A stretch of 64,000 bases of DNA from Bradyrhizobium sp. 132 (GTDB lineage: Bacteria; Pseudomonadota; Alphaproteobacteria; Rhizobiales; Xanthobacteraceae), in the NCBI RefSeq assembly GCF_023074185.1, contig NZ_JADPKY010000033.1:95239-159238 (forward strand). The letters are read 5' to 3'. The position numbers were made by a program, and so were the translations under genes. The notes under the pieces were generated by a model. It did no database searches. It had not been told where the DNA came from and saw nothing but the letters and a program-made list of their open reading frames with translations. Of the stretch, positions 22,199 through 32,165 are shown in pieces (the stretch's first letter is position 1; each line of letters begins with the position of its first letter).

Positions 22199-22501
22199 CT
22201 ACCGCGTGCCCGGCGTGCGCGGCAGCATCTGCTTGACCTCGACCGCGATCCGGTTGCGATCGACCAGCACGACGCCGGAGGCGACCGGCAAATTATTGGC
22301 CAAAACCTTGACCTCGTCGGCCTCGGTTGCGTCCAGCTCGATGATGGCACCGCGGGAAAGACGTAATACTTGATGGATCGGCATAGTGGTCGTCCCGAGG
22401 ACGACCATGAGATCCACGGTGACTTTGTCGAGAGTAGGCACTTCAGCACCACCGCAACTTGGGACTCGGACTAGGGACTTGGCATTTGCGCCTGGGATCA
22501 T
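22199..22501 (-). CDS. fliN: FliN/SpoA-domain protein (flagellar motor switch FliN-like)
   Basis: From ATG 22501 the protein is 100 aa. Its core is a SpoA domain: LDKVTVDLMVVLGTTTMPIH, LRLSRGAIIELD, LANNLPVASGVVLVDRNRIAVEV, the C-ring fold of FliN. A TTG at 22522 is an alternative start. No other flagellar gene is in the window, so it is an orphan copy, perhaps of a second flagellar system or with a secretion role. It diverges from lipB with almost no gap. Confidence 0.75.
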   Translation of the reverse strand: MIPGANAKSLVRVPSCGGAEVPTLDKVTVDLMVVLGTTTMPIHQVLRLSRGAIIELDATEADEVKVLANNLPVASGVVLVDRNRIAVEVKQMLPRTPGTR

Positions 22502-22521
22502 CACCCGGTTATGGTTAGCCA

Positions 22522-23268
22522 ATGGTTAATTCACCCAAAAACCACCGCCAAAATCAACGTCAAGACCTCGATTTGGCGTCGTTCTCCGCCGTAGAGGGCG
22601 AACCCGTGGAGTGGCGGATTTCGGACGCGCCCGTGCCCTATCCGGAGGCCGTGACCGAAATGGAGGCGCGCGTCGCGGCGATCGCGGCCGGTGACGCCCC
22701 GGAGCTGGTCTGGCTACTCGAACATCCCCCGCTCTACACCTCCGGCACCTCGGGCAAGGCCACCGACCTGCTCGATGCGCGATTCCCGACCTTTGCCACC
22801 GGGCGCGGCGGGCAGCTCACCTATCACGGGCCCGGCCAGCGGGTGGCGTATGTCATGCTCGACCTCAAGCGCCGGCGGCCGGACGTGCGGGCCTATGTCG
22901 CGAGCCTGGAGGAGTTGATTCTGCGCACGCTCGCCGCCTTCAACATCCGCGGCGAACGGCGGGAGGACCGGGTCGGCGTCTGGGTGAAGCGGCCCGACAA
23001 GGGACCCGAGCACGAGGACAAGATCGCGGCGATCGGCGTCCGGCTGAAGCGCTGGGTCTCGTTCCACGGCATCGCCATCAATGTCGAGCCGGAGCTGGAG
23101 CATTTCGCCGGCATCGTGCCCTGCGGCGTCGCCGATCCCCGCTACGGCGTTACCTCGCTGGTCGATCTCGGCCAGCTCGTGACGATGGCCGATATCGACG
23201 TCGCACTCCGGCAGGCCTTTGAGGAGCTGTTCGGGCCGACCCGGGCGCTGCTGCCGGAAGTCGTCTGA
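22522..23268 (+). CDS. lipB: lipoyl(octanoyl) transferase LipB
   Basis: The 248-aa enzyme transfers octanoate from octanoyl-ACP to lipoyl domains of dehydrogenase E2 subunits and GcvH. Signature motifs are present: [30 protein letters not shown], the catalytic Lys in [13 protein letters not shown] and the Cys in IVPCGVAD. Length matches the family with a 20-residue N-terminal extension. It is divergent from the FliN-like gene. No lipA nearby. Confidence 0.95.
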   Translation: MVNSPKNHRQNQRQDLDLASFSAVEGEPVEWRISDAPVPYPEAVTEMEARVAAIAAGDAPELVWLLEHPPLYTSGTSGKATDLLDARFPTFATGRGGQLTYHGPGQRVAYVMLDLKRRRPDVRAYVASLEELILRTLAAFNIRGERREDRVGVWVKRPDKGPEHEDKIAAIGVRLKRWVSFHGIAINVEPELEHFAGIVPCGVADPRYGVTSLVDLGQLVTMADIDVALRQAFEELFGPTRALLPEVV

Positions 23269-23466
23269 CGTTTTCTGGAGAGCGCCCCGCCTCTCTCGTT
23301 CTCCGCCGACACGGAATCGGCTACGCTTGACCCCGGTGTCGCCCACGCCTCCCCCCTCCGCCGGGAAAGTAGAGACCATGCCGGGCGAATTGATCGTCGG
23401 ACCGACTGTTCGAGCGCCAGGCATAAGGAGGGGTTGCGATCATGCTCGTAATGGGAGGTTCTCACG

Positions 23467-24180
23467 ATGGAGCTGTCTGCACCGATCTATCATCTGAAGC
23501 GGCGAGCGAAGCGCATGTCGCGCGAGGAAGGCATTCCGTTGCACGATGCGCTTGACCGCATCGCCGCGGCGGAAGGATTTTCCGCCTGGAGCATGCTCGC
23601 GGCGAAAGCTGCCGCGGCGACGCCGGCCAACAAGCTTTTCCCGCAATTTCAACCGGGCGATCTGGTGCTGGTCGGGGCGCGCCCCGGCCAGGGCAAGACC
23701 CTGATGAGCCTCGAACTTGCCGTGGAAGCGATGCGCTCGGGCCACCGCGCCGCGTTCTTCTCGCTCGAATACACCGAGAAAGACGTTCAGGATCGCTTTC
23801 GGGTGATCGGCGTGGACCCGGCGGAATTCGAAAAACTCTTCGAGGTCGATTGCTCCGATGCCATCAGCGCCGATTACATCGTCAAGCAGATGGCTGCAGC
23901 ACCGCGCGGCACAGTCGTGGTGATCGACTATCTGCAACTGCTCGACCAGCGGCGGGAAAACCCCGACCTCACCGTTCAGGTGCGCGCGTTGAAATCATTC
24001 GCGCGCGACAAGGGATTGATCGTCGTCTTCGTCTCGCAGATCGATCGTTCCTATGATCCCTCGGTCAAGCCCTGCCCTGACCTTAGCGATGTCAGCCTGC
24101 CGAACCCGCTGGACCTCAAGCTGTTCGACAAGACCTGTTTCCTGAACAATTCCGAAGTCCAGTTTCGAATAGCGAGCTGA
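23467..24180 (+). CDS. DnaB-like RecA-fold ATPase (helicase-domain protein)
   Basis: The 237-aa protein has a Walker A (GARPGQGKTLMS), Walker B (TVVVIDYLQLLDQ) and an arginine/SQIDRS motif as in the C-terminal domain of replicative helicase DnaB, but no DnaB N-terminal domain. The N-terminal 55 residues carry a helix-rich SREEGIPLHDALDRIA segment. GGGAGG precedes the ATG. It is not the replicative helicase given its size; a KaiC/RadA-like ATPase role is possible. It stands alone between lipB and the tautomerase. Confidence 0.75.
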   Translation: MELSAPIYHLKRRAKRMSREEGIPLHDALDRIAAAEGFSAWSMLAAKAAAATPANKLFPQFQPGDLVLVGARPGQGKTLMSLELAVEAMRSGHRAAFFSLEYTEKDVQDRFRVIGVDPAEFEKLFEVDCSDAISADYIVKQMAAAPRGTVVVIDYLQLLDQRRENPDLTVQVRALKSFARDKGLIVVFVSQIDRSYDPSVKPCPDLSDVSLPNPLDLKLFDKTCFLNNSEVQFRIAS

Positions 24181-24238
24181 CGATCCCTCGCAACCGGTTC
24201 AGGCCGCGGGTGAGATTGCGCACCCGCGACTTGCCGCC

Positions 24239-24661
24239 TCACGCCGCCTTCAGCGAAACCTCGAGCTTGCCGGCGATGTAGCGCCGCTCCTGGGTCAGGC
24301 CGCCAAAGCCGTAGGCGTCGGCCTTGACCTCGTCGACGTGCAGGTACGTCTCGGGATGCAGCGGCCCCAAAATCCCGGCCATGCGCTTGAACATCGCGGC
24401 GAGATAGGCGGCCTTCTCGTCCTTGGTATTGGTGCCTTCGCTGACGTGGATGTCAATCCAGTAGCTCGCAAGCTTTTGCTCCGCGAGCGACTTGCCGCCC
24501 GCAAACCAGTCGCTCGCATCGACCGATTTCACGATGATGGCAGTGACTTCAGGATCCTTGTGCAGGATTGTTGCGGTGAGTTCGGACACGGCGCTTGCGA
24601 TGTCGGCCTTCAGCGAGGGCGACTGGTGCGAGGTGGTGTAGGACACGGTGATCAGCGGCAT
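24239..24661 (-). CDS. 4-oxalocrotonate tautomerase family protein
   Basis: The 140-aa protein starts MPLITVSYTT, keeping the catalytic Pro directly after Met, which settles the start at 24661 (GAGGAG site) over the in-frame region up to 24730. It is about twice the length of classical 4-OT, so it resembles the longer fused-type tautomerases. It diverges from a LysR regulator that probably controls it, with an inverted repeat between them. Substrate unknown. Confidence 0.8.
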   Translation of the reverse strand: MPLITVSYTTSHQSPSLKADIASAVSELTATILHKDPEVTAIIVKSVDASDWFAGGKSLAEQKLASYWIDIHVSEGTNTKDEKAAYLAAMFKRMAGILGPLHPETYLHVDEVKADAYGFGGLTQERRYIAGKLEVSLKAA

Positions 24662-24738
24662 GGTTGTTCTCCTCAAGATGTCGCGCGGTTCGCGCGGCGT
24701 CGATGAAAGAAATAGACCTCCCGCCGCCATTTTTGTAT

Positions 24739-24765
24739 GTTATCGCCATTGATAGCAGTGATAAC
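24739..24765. promoter_or_regulatory. inverted repeat between tautomerase and LysR genes
   Basis: GTTATC (24739-24744) and GATAAC (24760-24765) are 15 nt apart, a LysR-type interrupted dyad located 8 nt before the LysR ATG and 77 nt before the tautomerase start. Confidence 0.45.
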
Positions 24766-24773
24766 CAATCATA

Positions 24774-25628
24774 ATGACAGCAACACTCGACATCGCCACG
24801 GTCCGGGCCTTCCTGCTGGTCGCCGACCTCCAGAGCTTTACCCGCACCGCCGAGGCGCTCGGCACGACACAGGCGGCGGTCAGCCTGAAGCTGCAACGGC
24901 TGGAAACATTGCTCGGAAAGCGCCTCGTCGAGCGCTCGCCGCGCGCGGTCCGGCTCACGGCAGACGGCGCGACGTTCCTCGATCGCGCCCGCGCGCTGAT
25001 TGCGGCGCATGACAGCGCGCTGTCGGGTGAGGCCCCAGTGGCGCAGTCGCTCTCGCTCGGCATCTCCGATCATGCTGCAGGCCCGGAACTGGTGCCGCTG
25101 CTCGAACGGCTGCATGCGATGTCCTCAAACCTTGCGCTCGCCGTCACCATTGGCTTCTCGCGCGAGATGCAGGACGCCTATGACGCGGGCGAGCTCGATG
25201 CGGTGATCGTCCGCCAGGAAGGCAGCCGCCGCGGCGGCGAGAAGCTGGCCGAGGACGAATTCGGCTGGTTCGCGTCAAGGCGCTTCACCTTGCCCAAGGG
25301 CGAAGCGCTGCCGCTCGCAACGCTCGCCCCGCCCTGCGGCGTCCGCGCCATCGCGGTGCGCGCGCTCGACAAGGCCGGCCTCGTCTGGCGTGAGCGTTTT
25401 GTCGGCGGCGGCGTCACGGCGGTGGTTGCAGCTGCCCTTGCCGGGCTTGCAATCGCACCACTGGCGCGGCGGATCGCGCCTCCCGGATTGGTCGATGTCG
25501 GATCCGCCTACAAGCTGCCGAAACTCGGCAGTTCGAAGGTGATGCTGCATTCGAAGGTCAGCGATCCAGCGAAACTGGCGGCGCTGCGTGCGGTGGCAGC
25601 GACGTTCCGGAGTGCGGTAGCGGTCTGA
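24774..25628 (+). CDS. LysR family transcriptional regulator
   Basis: This 284-aa regulator has an N-terminal winged helix-turn-helix (IATVRAFLLVADLQSFTRTA, EALGTTQAAVSLKLQRLE) and a periplasmic-binding-like effector domain. The divergent tautomerase is the likely target, with a dyad site in the shared 112-bp gap. The effector is unknown. Length is slightly under the family norm of about 300. Confidence 0.9.
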   Translation: MTATLDIATVRAFLLVADLQSFTRTAEALGTTQAAVSLKLQRLETLLGKRLVERSPRAVRLTADGATFLDRARALIAAHDSALSGEAPVAQSLSLGISDHAAGPELVPLLERLHAMSSNLALAVTIGFSREMQDAYDAGELDAVIVRQEGSRRGGEKLAEDEFGWFASRRFTLPKGEALPLATLAPPCGVRAIAVRALDKAGLVWRERFVGGGVTAVVAAALAGLAIAPLARRIAPPGLVDVGSAYKLPKLGSSKVMLHSKVSDPAKLAALRAVAATFRSAVAV

Positions 25629-25726
25629 CGCCGCACGGCTTTACGCCTCGAATGCGCCGCGAGCGCCTGCCAGCTTGCGTCCTGCATACCGGCCCGCGAT
25701 ATTGCTTAAAAATGTTCCAAGCTCGG

Positions 25727-25752
25727 GGAACCATCCGCCATCTGTGGCGTTT
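25727..25752 (+). promoter_or_regulatory. EcfG-dependent promoter (perfect match)
   Basis: GGAAC (25727-25731), 16-nt spacer, CGTTT (25748-25752). It lies 24 nt before the ATG at 25777 of the hybrid kinase, which also excludes the upstream in-frame start at 25675. Confidence 0.7.
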
Positions 25753-25776
25753 GCTCCCGTCGAGTCGGGGTCCGGA

Positions 25777-27297
25777 ATGATCGAAAAGTTAAATCAGCAG
25801 AGAGACTTGTTCGAGAGCGAACGCAGTTTCCGCCTGTTGGTTGAGGGAGTTGCGGACTACGCCCTCTACATGCTGGATCCCACCGGGATCATCACCAGCT
25901 GGAACATCGGAGGCGAGCGCATCAAGGGCTATTCTCCCGGGGAGATCCTCGGCCAGCACTTCTCCCGTTTCTACACCGAGAGCGACCGCGCCAACGGCAA
26001 GCCCGCCCGTGCCCTCGGCACTGCACGGGAAAAGGGCCGCTACGAGGAGGAAGGCTGGCGCGTCCGCAAGGACGGCACCTTCTTCTGGGCGAGCATCGTG
26101 ATCGATCCGATCTACGAGGACGGCGACCTGGTCGGCTTCGCCAAGATCACGCGCGACATCACCGAGCGGCGCAATACCCAGATCAAGCTCGAGGCCATGC
26201 AGAAGCAGCTCGCCGAGTCCCAGAAGTTCGATGCGCTCGGCCAGCTCACCGGCGGGGTCGCTCACGACTTCAACAATCTCCTGATGATCATCAGCGGCAG
26301 CCTCCACATGCTGAAGCGAGGAGCCGACGACGAGGCCAAGATTCAGCGCGCGATCTCGGCCATCGAGACTGCCACCAAGCGCGGCGCGGCGCTGACCAAC
26401 CAGCTCCTCACCTTCGCACGGCGGCAGAGCGTCAATCCGCAGGCGATCGACTTCGTCGACCGCATCACGGCGATCCGCGAGGTGCTCGATGCCGGCGTCG
26501 GTAGCTCCGTGCGCCTGGCCTTCGACGTCAGCGGCGACGTCTGGCCGATCAGGACCGACGTCTCCGAGCTCGAGACCGCGCTGCTCAACCTCGTCATCAA
26601 TGCCCGCGACGCGATGCCCGACGGGGGCACGGTGACGATCGCTGCGCGCAATGCGGTGCTCGACGAGGCGCCCCTCGCCGGCGAATTCGTCGCGATCGAC
26701 GTCACCGATACCGGGCTCGGCATTCCCTCCGACGTTCTCGACAAGATCTTCGAGCCGTTCTTCACGACCAAGCCGATCGGCAAGGGCACCGGCCTCGGCC
26801 TCTCCCAGGTGCACGGCTTTGCCCATCAGGCCGGCGGCACGGTGCGCGTCGTGAGCACGCTCTGCAAGGGCACGACCTTCACCATCCTCTTGCCGCGCGG
26901 AGAAGAAGCGCCATCGCGCGAGGCGGCGGGAGAACCTGCGTTCCACGGCAGCGGCACGGTGCTGCTGGTCGAGGACAATCCGGACGTCGCCACCGTCAGC
27001 ATCGGACTTCTGGAGCAGCTCGGCTATCAGGTGCACCGGGTTGCGGACGCCGAATCCGCACTTCGCGAGATCGAGAAGAACGGCGTCGATTTCGTATTCT
27101 CGGACATCGTCATGCCCGGCAAGATGGACGGGCTCAGCCTCGCCCATCACCTTCGCCAGATCCGTCCCGGCCTGCCGATCCTGCTTGCCACCGGCTACAG
27201 CGACGTCGCCGCCGGGGTGCGCGGCGATTTCCCGATCCTGCGCAAGCCCTACGAGATCCACGAATTGAGCGAAGCGATCGCCAAGCTGCCGCGGTGA
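25777..27297 (+). CDS. PAS-domain hybrid histidine kinase
   Basis: The 506-aa soluble sensor has a PAS domain (residues about 15-130: [20 protein letters not shown]), a HisKA domain with phospho-acceptor H163 in [11 protein letters not shown], an HATPase_c domain ([27 protein letters not shown]) and a C-terminal receiver with D443 (VFSDIVMPG). No transmembrane segment, so it senses a cytoplasmic cue. An EcfG-type promoter sits directly upstream, so it is likely stress-induced. Its phosphorelay partner is not in the neighbourhood. Confidence 0.92.
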   Translation: MIEKLNQQRDLFESERSFRLLVEGVADYALYMLDPTGIITSWNIGGERIKGYSPGEILGQHFSRFYTESDRANGKPARALGTAREKGRYEEEGWRVRKDGTFFWASIVIDPIYEDGDLVGFAKITRDITERRNTQIKLEAMQKQLAESQKFDALGQLTGGVAHDFNNLLMIISGSLHMLKRGADDEAKIQRAISAIETATKRGAALTNQLLTFARRQSVNPQAIDFVDRITAIREVLDAGVGSSVRLAFDVSGDVWPIRTDVSELETALLNLVINARDAMPDGGTVTIAARNAVLDEAPLAGEFVAIDVTDTGLGIPSDVLDKIFEPFFTTKPIGKGTGLGLSQVHGFAHQAGGTVRVVSTLCKGTTFTILLPRGEEAPSREAAGEPAFHGSGTVLLVEDNPDVATVSIGLLEQLGYQVHRVADAESALREIEKNGVDFVFSDIVMPGKMDGLSLAHHLRQIRPGLPILLATGYSDVAAGVRGDFPILRKPYEIHELSEAIAKLPR

Positions 27298-27310
27298 GGT
27301 TGCTTCTTCG

Positions 27311-27330
27311 TCTTCCCGCGTGCGGGAAGA
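27311..27330. terminator. stem-loop between convergent genes
   Basis: Arms TCTTCCCGC (27311-27319) and GCGGGAAGA (27322-27330), perfect 9-bp stem, between the kinase and the acylphosphatase genes that converge here. Confidence 0.5.
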
Positions 27331-27342
27331 GGGAGTACCGGC

Positions 27343-27642
27343 CTACACCGTCGGCAACACCGAAAACGCCTCGCCTGCCCGGCGCAGGTTCAGCTCGTCG
27401 ACATCGGCCGTCTCGCTGGTGACGCTGTCCACGCGCGAGGACGGCGGGCCGTGGCGGCACAGCGCGACCATGTCGGCGACGTGCTTTGGCGATCCCACGA
27501 ACAGCGCCTCGACGCTGCCGTCGCGGCGATTGCGGACCCAGCCTTCGAGACCGCACGCCGTCGCCTGGTACTCGACCCAGGCCCGATAACCGACGCCCTG
27601 CACGCGGCCGCGGATCATGACCTGGAGGATTGCCCGGCTCAC
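27343..27642 (-). CDS. acyP: acylphosphatase
   Basis: This 99-aa enzyme hydrolyses acyl phosphates. The [11 protein letters not shown] phosphate-binding loop with catalytic Arg and the catalytic Asn in [13 protein letters not shown] are intact. The GTG start overlaps the stop of the upstream lyase gene (4 nt), so the two are cotranslated, although no shared pathway is obvious. Length is typical (90-100 aa). Confidence 0.93.
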   Translation of the reverse strand: MSRAILQVMIRGRVQGVGYRAWVEYQATACGLEGWVRNRRDGSVEALFVGSPKHVADMVALCRHGPPSSRVDSVTSETADVDELNLRRAGEAFSVLPTV

Positions 27643-28505
27643 TTTTTCGGTCCGAGAAAGTCTGCGCTGCGCGCTTTCGCATCGGCTTCACGCATGACGC
27701 GGCTGGTCAAGTCCGACGCTGGCAGGCCTTTGAGATTCTTCGGCGCGGTGCCGTCGCGCAGCGCCTTCTGCGTCTCGTACACCGCCTGGGTCGCCGCTGC
27801 GATCGGCGCGTGGCCCTGAAGCGCGATGCGCACGCGCTGGCTCCTGAGATAATCGATCGCGTTCAGTTCGTCCGGCGCACCGCCGAGGACGATCGGCAAG
27901 TGCGTGGCGGACGCGACCGCCTCGAGCTCGGCGCGCGACTTGATGCCGGTGAAAAACAGCGCATCGACGCCGGTGGATTCATAGGCCCTGGCGCGGCGGA
28001 TCGCATCCTCGATCGAGCTGACCGAGGCAGCCCCCGTGCGACCCATGATGACGAGTGAAGGATCGCTGCGGGCGTCAAGCGCGGCCTTCATCTTGCCGAC
28101 GCCCTCCTCCAGCGAGATCAGCTGGGTCTTTGCCTCGCCGAAGCCGGCCGGCAGCAGCGTGTCCTCGATGGTGAGGCCGGCGGCGCCCGCCGTCTCCAGC
28201 TCCTGCACCGTGCGACGCACATTGAGCGCATTGCCATAGCCGTGATCGGCATCGACCAGTACCGGAAGAGTTGCCGCGCGCGACATCCGCCGCATCTGCT
28301 CGGCAAGCTCGGTGAGCGTGATCAGCGTAATGTCGGGGTCGCCGAGCACAGCGAGCGAAGCCACCGAGCCGCCGAACATGCCGAGCGGGAAACCGAGATC
28401 CTCGGCGATGCGGATCGAGATGGCGTCGTAGACCGAGCCGGGATGGACGCAAGTCCCGCCCGACAGGATCGATCGCAGTTTTTCGCGGCGGGAACGAAAG
28501 GCCAT
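27639..28505 (-). CDS. isocitrate lyase/PEP mutase family protein (oxaloacetate decarboxylase-like)
   Basis: The 288-aa TIM-barrel enzyme shows [12 protein letters not shown] (metal site), GLTIEDT and VIMGRTGA, as in the PEP mutase/methylisocitrate lyase superfamily. The KKCGH motif of true isocitrate or methylisocitrate lyases is absent, and its small size fits the oxaloacetate decarboxylase or carboxyphosphonate mutase branch. It is upstream of and overlaps the acylphosphatase gene. A palindromic repeat lies before it. The reaction is inferred at family level only. Confidence 0.85.
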   Translation of the reverse strand: MAFRSRREKLRSILSGGTCVHPGSVYDAISIRIAEDLGFPLGMFGGSVASLAVLGDPDITLITLTELAEQMRRMSRAATLPVLVDADHGYGNALNVRRTVQELETAGAAGLTIEDTLLPAGFGEAKTQLISLEEGVGKMKAALDARSDPSLVIMGRTGAASVSSIEDAIRRARAYESTGVDALFFTGIKSRAELEAVASATHLPIVLGGAPDELNAIDYLRSQRVRIALQGHAPIAAATQAVYETQKALRDGTAPKNLKGLPASDLTSRVMREADAKARSADFLGPKK

Positions 28506-28524
28506 GGTTGCCTCACTCTCAATT

Positions 28525-28628
28525 CCTCATCCTGAGGAGCGCGCTCTTACGCGCGTCTCGAAGGATGAAGGCCCGGCTGGTGGCCTCGCCCTTCGAGACG
28601 CCGCGTAGCGCGGCTCCTCAGGGTGAGG
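28525..28628. repeat. rhizobial intergenic palindromic repeat
   Basis: A 104-nt hyphenated palindrome: outer arms CCTCATCCTGAGGAGC and GCTCCTCAGGGTGAGG, inner arms CGTCTCGAAGG and CCTTCGAGACG. This type is widespread between genes in Bradyrhizobium (established knowledge, not searched here). Confidence 0.75.
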
Positions 28629-28651
28629 GTCTAATGTTGTGCTCTGAAGCC

Positions 28652-30667
<2,016 letters not shown>

Positions 30668-30840
30668 GCTTTTCTTGAATCTCGACCGTGGGCGGGACCC
30701 TTCCCTGGCCGTTGGAGCCTATCGGGATGGGCCGTGTGGCTCCCGTGGTACATCAAAATCGGCCGGAGGCAACGGTCTAAATCCGGCCCCTCTGGCGTAC
30801 CAGCGCAAGACCGAAACAGGCTTGGCAAGCCCCGGACGGC

Positions 30841-31950
30841 CTACGGCTTTCCGGCCTTGGCTTTGTCCTTGGCCACGTTCCGGACCAGGCTGTGGATGAA
30901 GCCGAGTTTGGCGACCACCGCAGGCGAGAGGATGAAGGGATAGAGGTCGCGCACGCCCATGGCGCGGTTGACGCTGTTCATGGCGAAGGTGAAGGGCAGC
31001 CATGCGTTGACGATCGCCTCGACGTCCCTCGCCTCATAGGGGTTGAAACGGATGCGCGTCGTCAACTCCCCGTCGCGATCGACCTTGGGACGCACCTCCA
31101 TACCGAACTCGCCAGCCATCTCCAGGCTGTCGACGATGTGCAGATAGTGCGCCCAGGTCTCGGCGAAATCCTCCCAGGGATGCGTGGTCGCATAGGCCGA
31201 GACATAGGTCTGCTGCCAGTCCGGCGGAGCGCCTTCGGCATAATGGCGCTGCAAGGCCTGGCCGTAATCGACGGAATCGTCGCCGAACACGGCGCGGCAT
31301 TCGTCGAGCTTGCCGCCGTCGCGCACCAGCACGTCCCAGAAATAGTGCCCGACCTCGTGGCGGAAATGCCCAAGCAACGTCCGGTAGGGCTCGCCCATCT
31401 CGAGCCTGCGCCGCTCGCGCTCGATGTCGTCAGTCTCGGTCAGCGCGATCGTGATCAGGCCGTTGTCATGGCCGGTCAGGATCTTCTCCCCGCTGTTTGG
31501 ATCGTCGGCGAGGAAGTTGAAGATCAGGCCGTGCTCGGGATTGTCCTGCCGGGTCTGGAGCGGCAGCTTCCAGCGGATCAGGGAATAGAACAGCCGGTGT
31601 TTCGCCACCTCCAGCTCGCGCCAGCCTGCGAGTTGCACCTGATCCGACAGGTCCGGCACGATGCCGTTGTGGCGGCAGGCGCGGCAATAGCCGGTGGTAT
31701 CACCTGCATCCGTCAGCCAGTTACAGGAATCGTACTCGGCATTGCTGCACAGCATGCGGCTTTCGCCCTTGTTGGCCAGCGTACTCCAAGTCCCACCTTG
31801 AGAAGTCCCACCTTGAGCCTCCCCGTCGGGCTCGATCGCCGACATCGTCTCCTTCTCCGGCAGGAACGCGACGCGATGGCCGCAGCGTTCGCAGGCGCGG
31901 TTCTCGAAATAGAGGACGTTGTCGCAGGCCTGGCAGACAAAGAGCTTCAA
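30841..31950 (-). CDS. zinc-ribbon zincin-like metallopeptidase family protein
   Basis: The 369-aa protein opens with a zinc ribbon (FVCQACDNVLYFENRACERCGH) and has a zincin active site HEVGHYFWD (HExxH) near residue 195, plus the conserved EDFAETWAHYLHIVD segment. It matches the putative zinc-binding metallopeptidase family found with transglutaminase-like genes in rhizobia. An in-frame 15-bp tandem duplication (31788-31817) gives QGGTSQGGT in the linker. It may be an intracellular protease; the substrate is unknown. Confidence 0.82.
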   Translation of the reverse strand: MKLFVCQACDNVLYFENRACERCGHRVAFLPEKETMSAIEPDGEAQGGTSQGGTWSTLANKGESRMLCSNAEYDSCNWLTDAGDTTGYCRACRHNGIVPDLSDQVQLAGWRELEVAKHRLFYSLIRWKLPLQTRQDNPEHGLIFNFLADDPNSGEKILTGHDNGLITIALTETDDIERERRRLEMGEPYRTLLGHFRHEVGHYFWDVLVRDGGKLDECRAVFGDDSVDYGQALQRHYAEGAPPDWQQTYVSAYATTHPWEDFAETWAHYLHIVDSLEMAGEFGMEVRPKVDRDGELTTRIRFNPYEARDVEAIVNAWLPFTFAMNSVNRAMGVRDLYPFILSPAVVAKLGFIHSLVRNVAKDKAKAGKP

Positions 31951-32038
31951 GCTTTAGCCTCTTCGGAAAGGGAGTTTTGGGAATGACAGTTGTGGCGCCT
32001 CGCAGATACGCGCCCGCAGGCTCATCGTTCCAATGTTC

Positions 32039-32064
32039 GGAACAAATAGCCAGACGTGGCGTTC
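32039..32064 (+). promoter_or_regulatory. EcfG-dependent promoter (perfect core)
   Basis: GGAAC (32039-32043), 16-nt spacer, CGTTC (32060-32064). It directs transcription toward the hybrid kinase at 32166, leaving a leader of roughly 95 nt. Confidence 0.68.
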
Positions 32065-32165
32065 ATTCATACCCGCTGCACTCGCATTCGGTGGCGCCTT
32101 TCCTTTCATATTCCCTTTTGAGCAATGGCCATCACGCTTCGTCTGTGTGAATATCGGTCCGGCAC

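Noticed and set aside
25789..27261. 490-aa minus-strand open frame opposite the hybrid kinase
   Set aside because: Antisense to well-defined PAS, HisKA and receiver domains.
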